Assembly (NCBI GenBank): GCA_037833965.1
Contig: AP031353.1
Span: 19,966,501 to 20,030,500 of the forward strand
Reading direction: 5' to 3'
DNA from: Marchantia polymorpha subsp. ruderalis
Lineage: Eukaryota; Streptophyta; Marchantiopsida; Marchantiales; Marchantiaceae
DNA: 64,000 bases
Positions 61,369 through 64,000 of this stretch are shown one piece after another (within the stretch, counting starts at the first letter, position 1; each line of letters begins with the position of its first letter). The notes under the pieces are model-generated. The model worked only from the letters and a program-made list of their open reading frames with translations. It was not told the origin of the DNA and ran no database searches. The position numbers and the translations under genes were made by a program.

Positions 61369-64000
61369 ATGGTAATGGTAATGGTAAATGGTAAAGCCAG
61401 GGGGACCCAAAGGGTCAAAAGGCTGAAAAACACAATACAAGCGACAGCCACAAACAAGGGAAAAGACCCCAAAGGCCAAACCCTAGCTAGTGCCAAGAGC
61501 ACTAGAACGATAACTAATAATGTCCCTAATATAACAACCTAAATCAAAAGGAACTAACTGTAACAAAGAATAAAAATTCTCTACATCTATATTATGAATC
61601 ACTCTAATCTCTGCATATCTAGTACAAGTAAGAAATACATGCTCTTCATCCTCAACTTCTCGTCCATCACATAGCCTACAAATACGTTGACTCCTATCAA
61701 TATTAAGCCAACGTCCTTCCTCAATTCCTAGCCTATGAGATCCAGTTCTATGCCTAGCAATAATATGACGTAAGGACGTAGAGATTCCTGCAAGTAGGTA
61801 ATCCTGTTCACAATAAACAAGCATAGGATTCACATGAAGTTGATAAAACTGCATCTTGGTGCCGCACTTGCTCCAAATAATGTTCAGAAACTCCTCTTTA
61901 GACGTTCACGTAGTGCTATAGGTTGTAGGTCCCAATCGCGTTCCGTCACATTCCACCTCAAAGACCAAGTTATCACATCCGCTAACCATCCTTTGGCACG
62001 TGTGGCACTCAAAGCCTGAGGAGGAAGGCGAGAAGCATCAAGAGATCTCACCCTTGTGATGTAAGTGATGGTCAAGTATAGAGCTTCAGCCTCTAGAGGT
62101 AAACAACCTGTTTCCGCAAGAAGAATAGCATATGAGGTTTGGTTTCTCACACCCAATTCTTCTTGTAGAAATATCTTCTGCACCCTCTCCACACGCTCCC
62201 ATCCTGTCTTCTTACAACCAGGACCCCACACTTGGGTTCCATACAATACTACCGGCAACACTAAGCTTCTGAATAAAAATTTCCTAAGACTCCAAGACAC
62301 AAGATGAGCCCTTCTACACCGATTTAGCAATGAATATAGAGCTTTGTAACCACCTTCTACTCTCTTTTGCACACAAAGTGCCCAACTATAATCATTAGAA
62401 AAATCAATGCCTAGATATTTATAACTCTTCACCTCTTCTAATTGTAGATCCTGGTAATAGAAGGAAAACTTGGATCTAGTGCCCACTATCATGACTTTGG
62501 ACTTCTCAATATTTACCTCCATCTGATTCTGGGTACAAAAGCTAGCCAAAGTGTATAGGTGTTTCTGTAAACTAATTGCATCACGTGCTAGTAATATGAT
62601 ATCATCTGCATACAAGAGAGCTTTGATAACAAAGTTTCCAAGCTTGACACCTTCACTATCACATGCCTCCAACCACTCTTCGATATCATCTATAAAAACT
62701 CCAAATAGAGTAGGAGAGAGAGGACAACCTTGAATCACTCCAATGGTACTCAAAACCTCTTCAGTTTGAGAAGTGTTGATCTTGGCTCGAACAGATTGGT
62801 AAAGCGTGGCCACAGCTGCTAGAAGATCTGATGGTACTCCAATGACTTGCAGCCTTTCCCATAATAGCTCACGAGGTACGGTGTCAAAAGCTTTCTTAAA
62901 ATCAATGAAGGCGCAAAACAAAGCTTTGCCATTGCCCTTCGACTTCTCCCACAAAACATGCAAAGCCAAGATATGGTCAATGGTGTTGTATGTGGGGCGA
63001 AAGCCTGCTTGAAACCGCGCTCTCTTTCGATGAGATTCAGTCCATGTGCTCAATTTTGACTCCACCAATTTGCCAAACAACTTGGCAAAAACACTACCCA
63101 CCATGATAGTTTACACCCACCATTGTTTGTATTGTGTTTTTTAGCCTTTTGACCCTTTGGGTCCCACGGGCTTGATCTATTTACCATTTACCATTTACCT
63201 TAGTGCGATAGTTTGTGACCAAGTCCTTCCTTCTTGACTTGTGAATAGGCACAATCTTCCGTAATGACCAAGCTGAAGAAAAACCATACATAGCTGCATT
63301 CTCTAACGCTTTGGTGAGTCTCGGTCCAATAAGATCTCCTCCCCACTTCAAAAGTTCAATAGAGACACCATCCAAATCCTCCGATTTACCATTTGCTAAT
63401 TTTCTAACTTGAGTCATCACCTCCGATTTAGAAAATAAGCCTGATGTTCCTTCACAACAAGGCATTGATGCAACGTTGGGAAAGAAATAAAGCTTTTCAG
63501 CAAAGTCAATCAAACTCTTGGGATCAAGAGTAGGTTTTGAAGACCTTACAGCTAACCGTCTCCAAAAGGATTTGGGATTCTCCATCAACTCCTTTGTCAA
63601 GGATTCCTGCTTCGTCCTCAAAAAAGCTCTTTTTTTACACTTCACCAAGTCTTTGTAAAGCCTTGTCAAGGTAAGCCGACTTTGGAAATCCAAAGACTTG
63701 TCAACTGATCTCATCCTCGCTTGCTTACAATCCAAGTCAAACCATCCATTGCAAGGAAGCCCCCTAGCTCTTCGATCCTTGTGCCGCAAAAAGAACTTAG
63801 AAGCAGTGTCTTTGAGCAACTCTATTAATTGCCCACTCGCTGTATGTGGATCAAGGCTCCATGAAGTGTGAGTCAAAAGGTTTTGAAAATGTAACATGTA
63901 CAACTCTTTCTTACTAGGATCTAAACGAAACTTGGGAGAAGCTAAAACAGAATGGCATGGAGAGAGAGGGATTGTTTTTGATAACAAGAGAGTAGATAAG
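61369..64000 (-). pseudogene. tandem unit 3: truncated family A element, cut by window edge
   Basis: Repeats units 1 and 2 up to the window end at 64000, inside the segment following SDHAPLL. Stop at 61483-61485, frameshift at about 61892-61897, tail insertion at 63111-63199. The array therefore continues outside the window for at least the rest of this unit. Confidence 0.92.

Larger units (their letters stand above)
53305..64000. repeat. tandem array with a 2917-bp unit of truncated A element
   Basis: Landmarks recur at 55535, 58452 and 61369 (start ATGGTAATGGTAATGG), and the RT start at 54353, 57270, 60187 and 63104, all 2917 bp apart. Units 1 and 2 are complete, unit 3 runs off the window, and 53305-55534 is a partial unit. 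Each unit is a minus-strand A element truncated at CTTGAGTTCTCCC, with one plus-strand tail insertion and one frameshift. I found no difference between units 1 and 2 in the parts I compared. Confidence 0.95.

Overview
This is eukaryotic nuclear DNA, almost certainly from a plant. A U6 snRNA copy (25204-25299) follows the land-plant U6 sequence as I remember it, and a GC-rich piece of cytoplasmic 25S rRNA lies at about 22295-22566. All other identifiable sequence is L1-type LINE (non-LTR retrotransposon) DNA in both orientations, nested inside itself. I see no host protein gene, tRNA, CRISPR or bacterial-style operon. The ORF1 protein is the animal/algal L1 type (coiled coil, RRM-like core, basic C-terminus), which hints at a non-seed plant or streptophyte alga. 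The species cannot be named from this window.

Three LINE families can be told apart (names are local to this report). Family A has a 5' leader of 348-bp tandem monomers, an ORF1 beginning MASQDNFILN, an ORF2 with the segment NIEKSKVM, and a type II 3' UTR. Family B has ~165-bp monomers, an ORF1 beginning MMDSENKLLN, an ORF2 with NLEKSKVILV, and a type I 3' UTR. Family C has two kinds of 181-bp monomer and an ORF1 beginning MASQDDIFQL; the ORF2 fragments with GRNVEDEEHVFITC and a type I 3' UTR are assigned to it only by inference. All families end in a GACCC-TTT-GGGTC hairpin and a heptamer tail (TTTACCA)n instead of poly(A).

Layout: 1-1359 end of a B element; 1360-1783 RT fragment; 1784-10445 A element with 22 monomers and broken ORF1; 10446-12681 C leader and ORF1 start; 12682-14999 minus-strand B; 15000-20548 A element with complete ORF1 and frameshifted ORF2; 20549-26199 nested B, C and A fragments, including the rRNA and U6 insertions; 26203-30822 a full-length B element with both ORFs open; 30823-33500 small fragments; 33501-36870 a second long B element; 36943-40815 a B element with ORF1 and ORF2 fused; 40816-42788 short pieces and a C leader/ORF1; 42789-49699 a near-complete minus-strand A element with three later insertions; 49703-50795 fragments; 50812-55534 a direct duplicate of 41741-46470; 53305-64000 a tandem array with a 2917-bp unit running off the window.

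The encoded machinery is that of an autonomous LINE. ORF1p would bind the element RNA. ORF2p would supply an AP-like endonuclease to nick the target, a reverse transcriptase (YADD) to copy the RNA from the nick, and a C-terminal zinc finger. The intact B copy at 26203-30822 is the best candidate for an active source. The most unusual features are the repeated self-insertion, fold-back (snap-back) junctions, an antisense U6 insertion carrying such a fold-back, an rRNA insertion, a 30-bp insertion made of little more than tail, and large internally homogeneous monomer arrays. Self-nested LINE clusters of this kind are known at centromeres and chromosome ends in green algae (Zepp and Zepp-like), so this may be a centromeric or subtelomeric block. 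That is inference.
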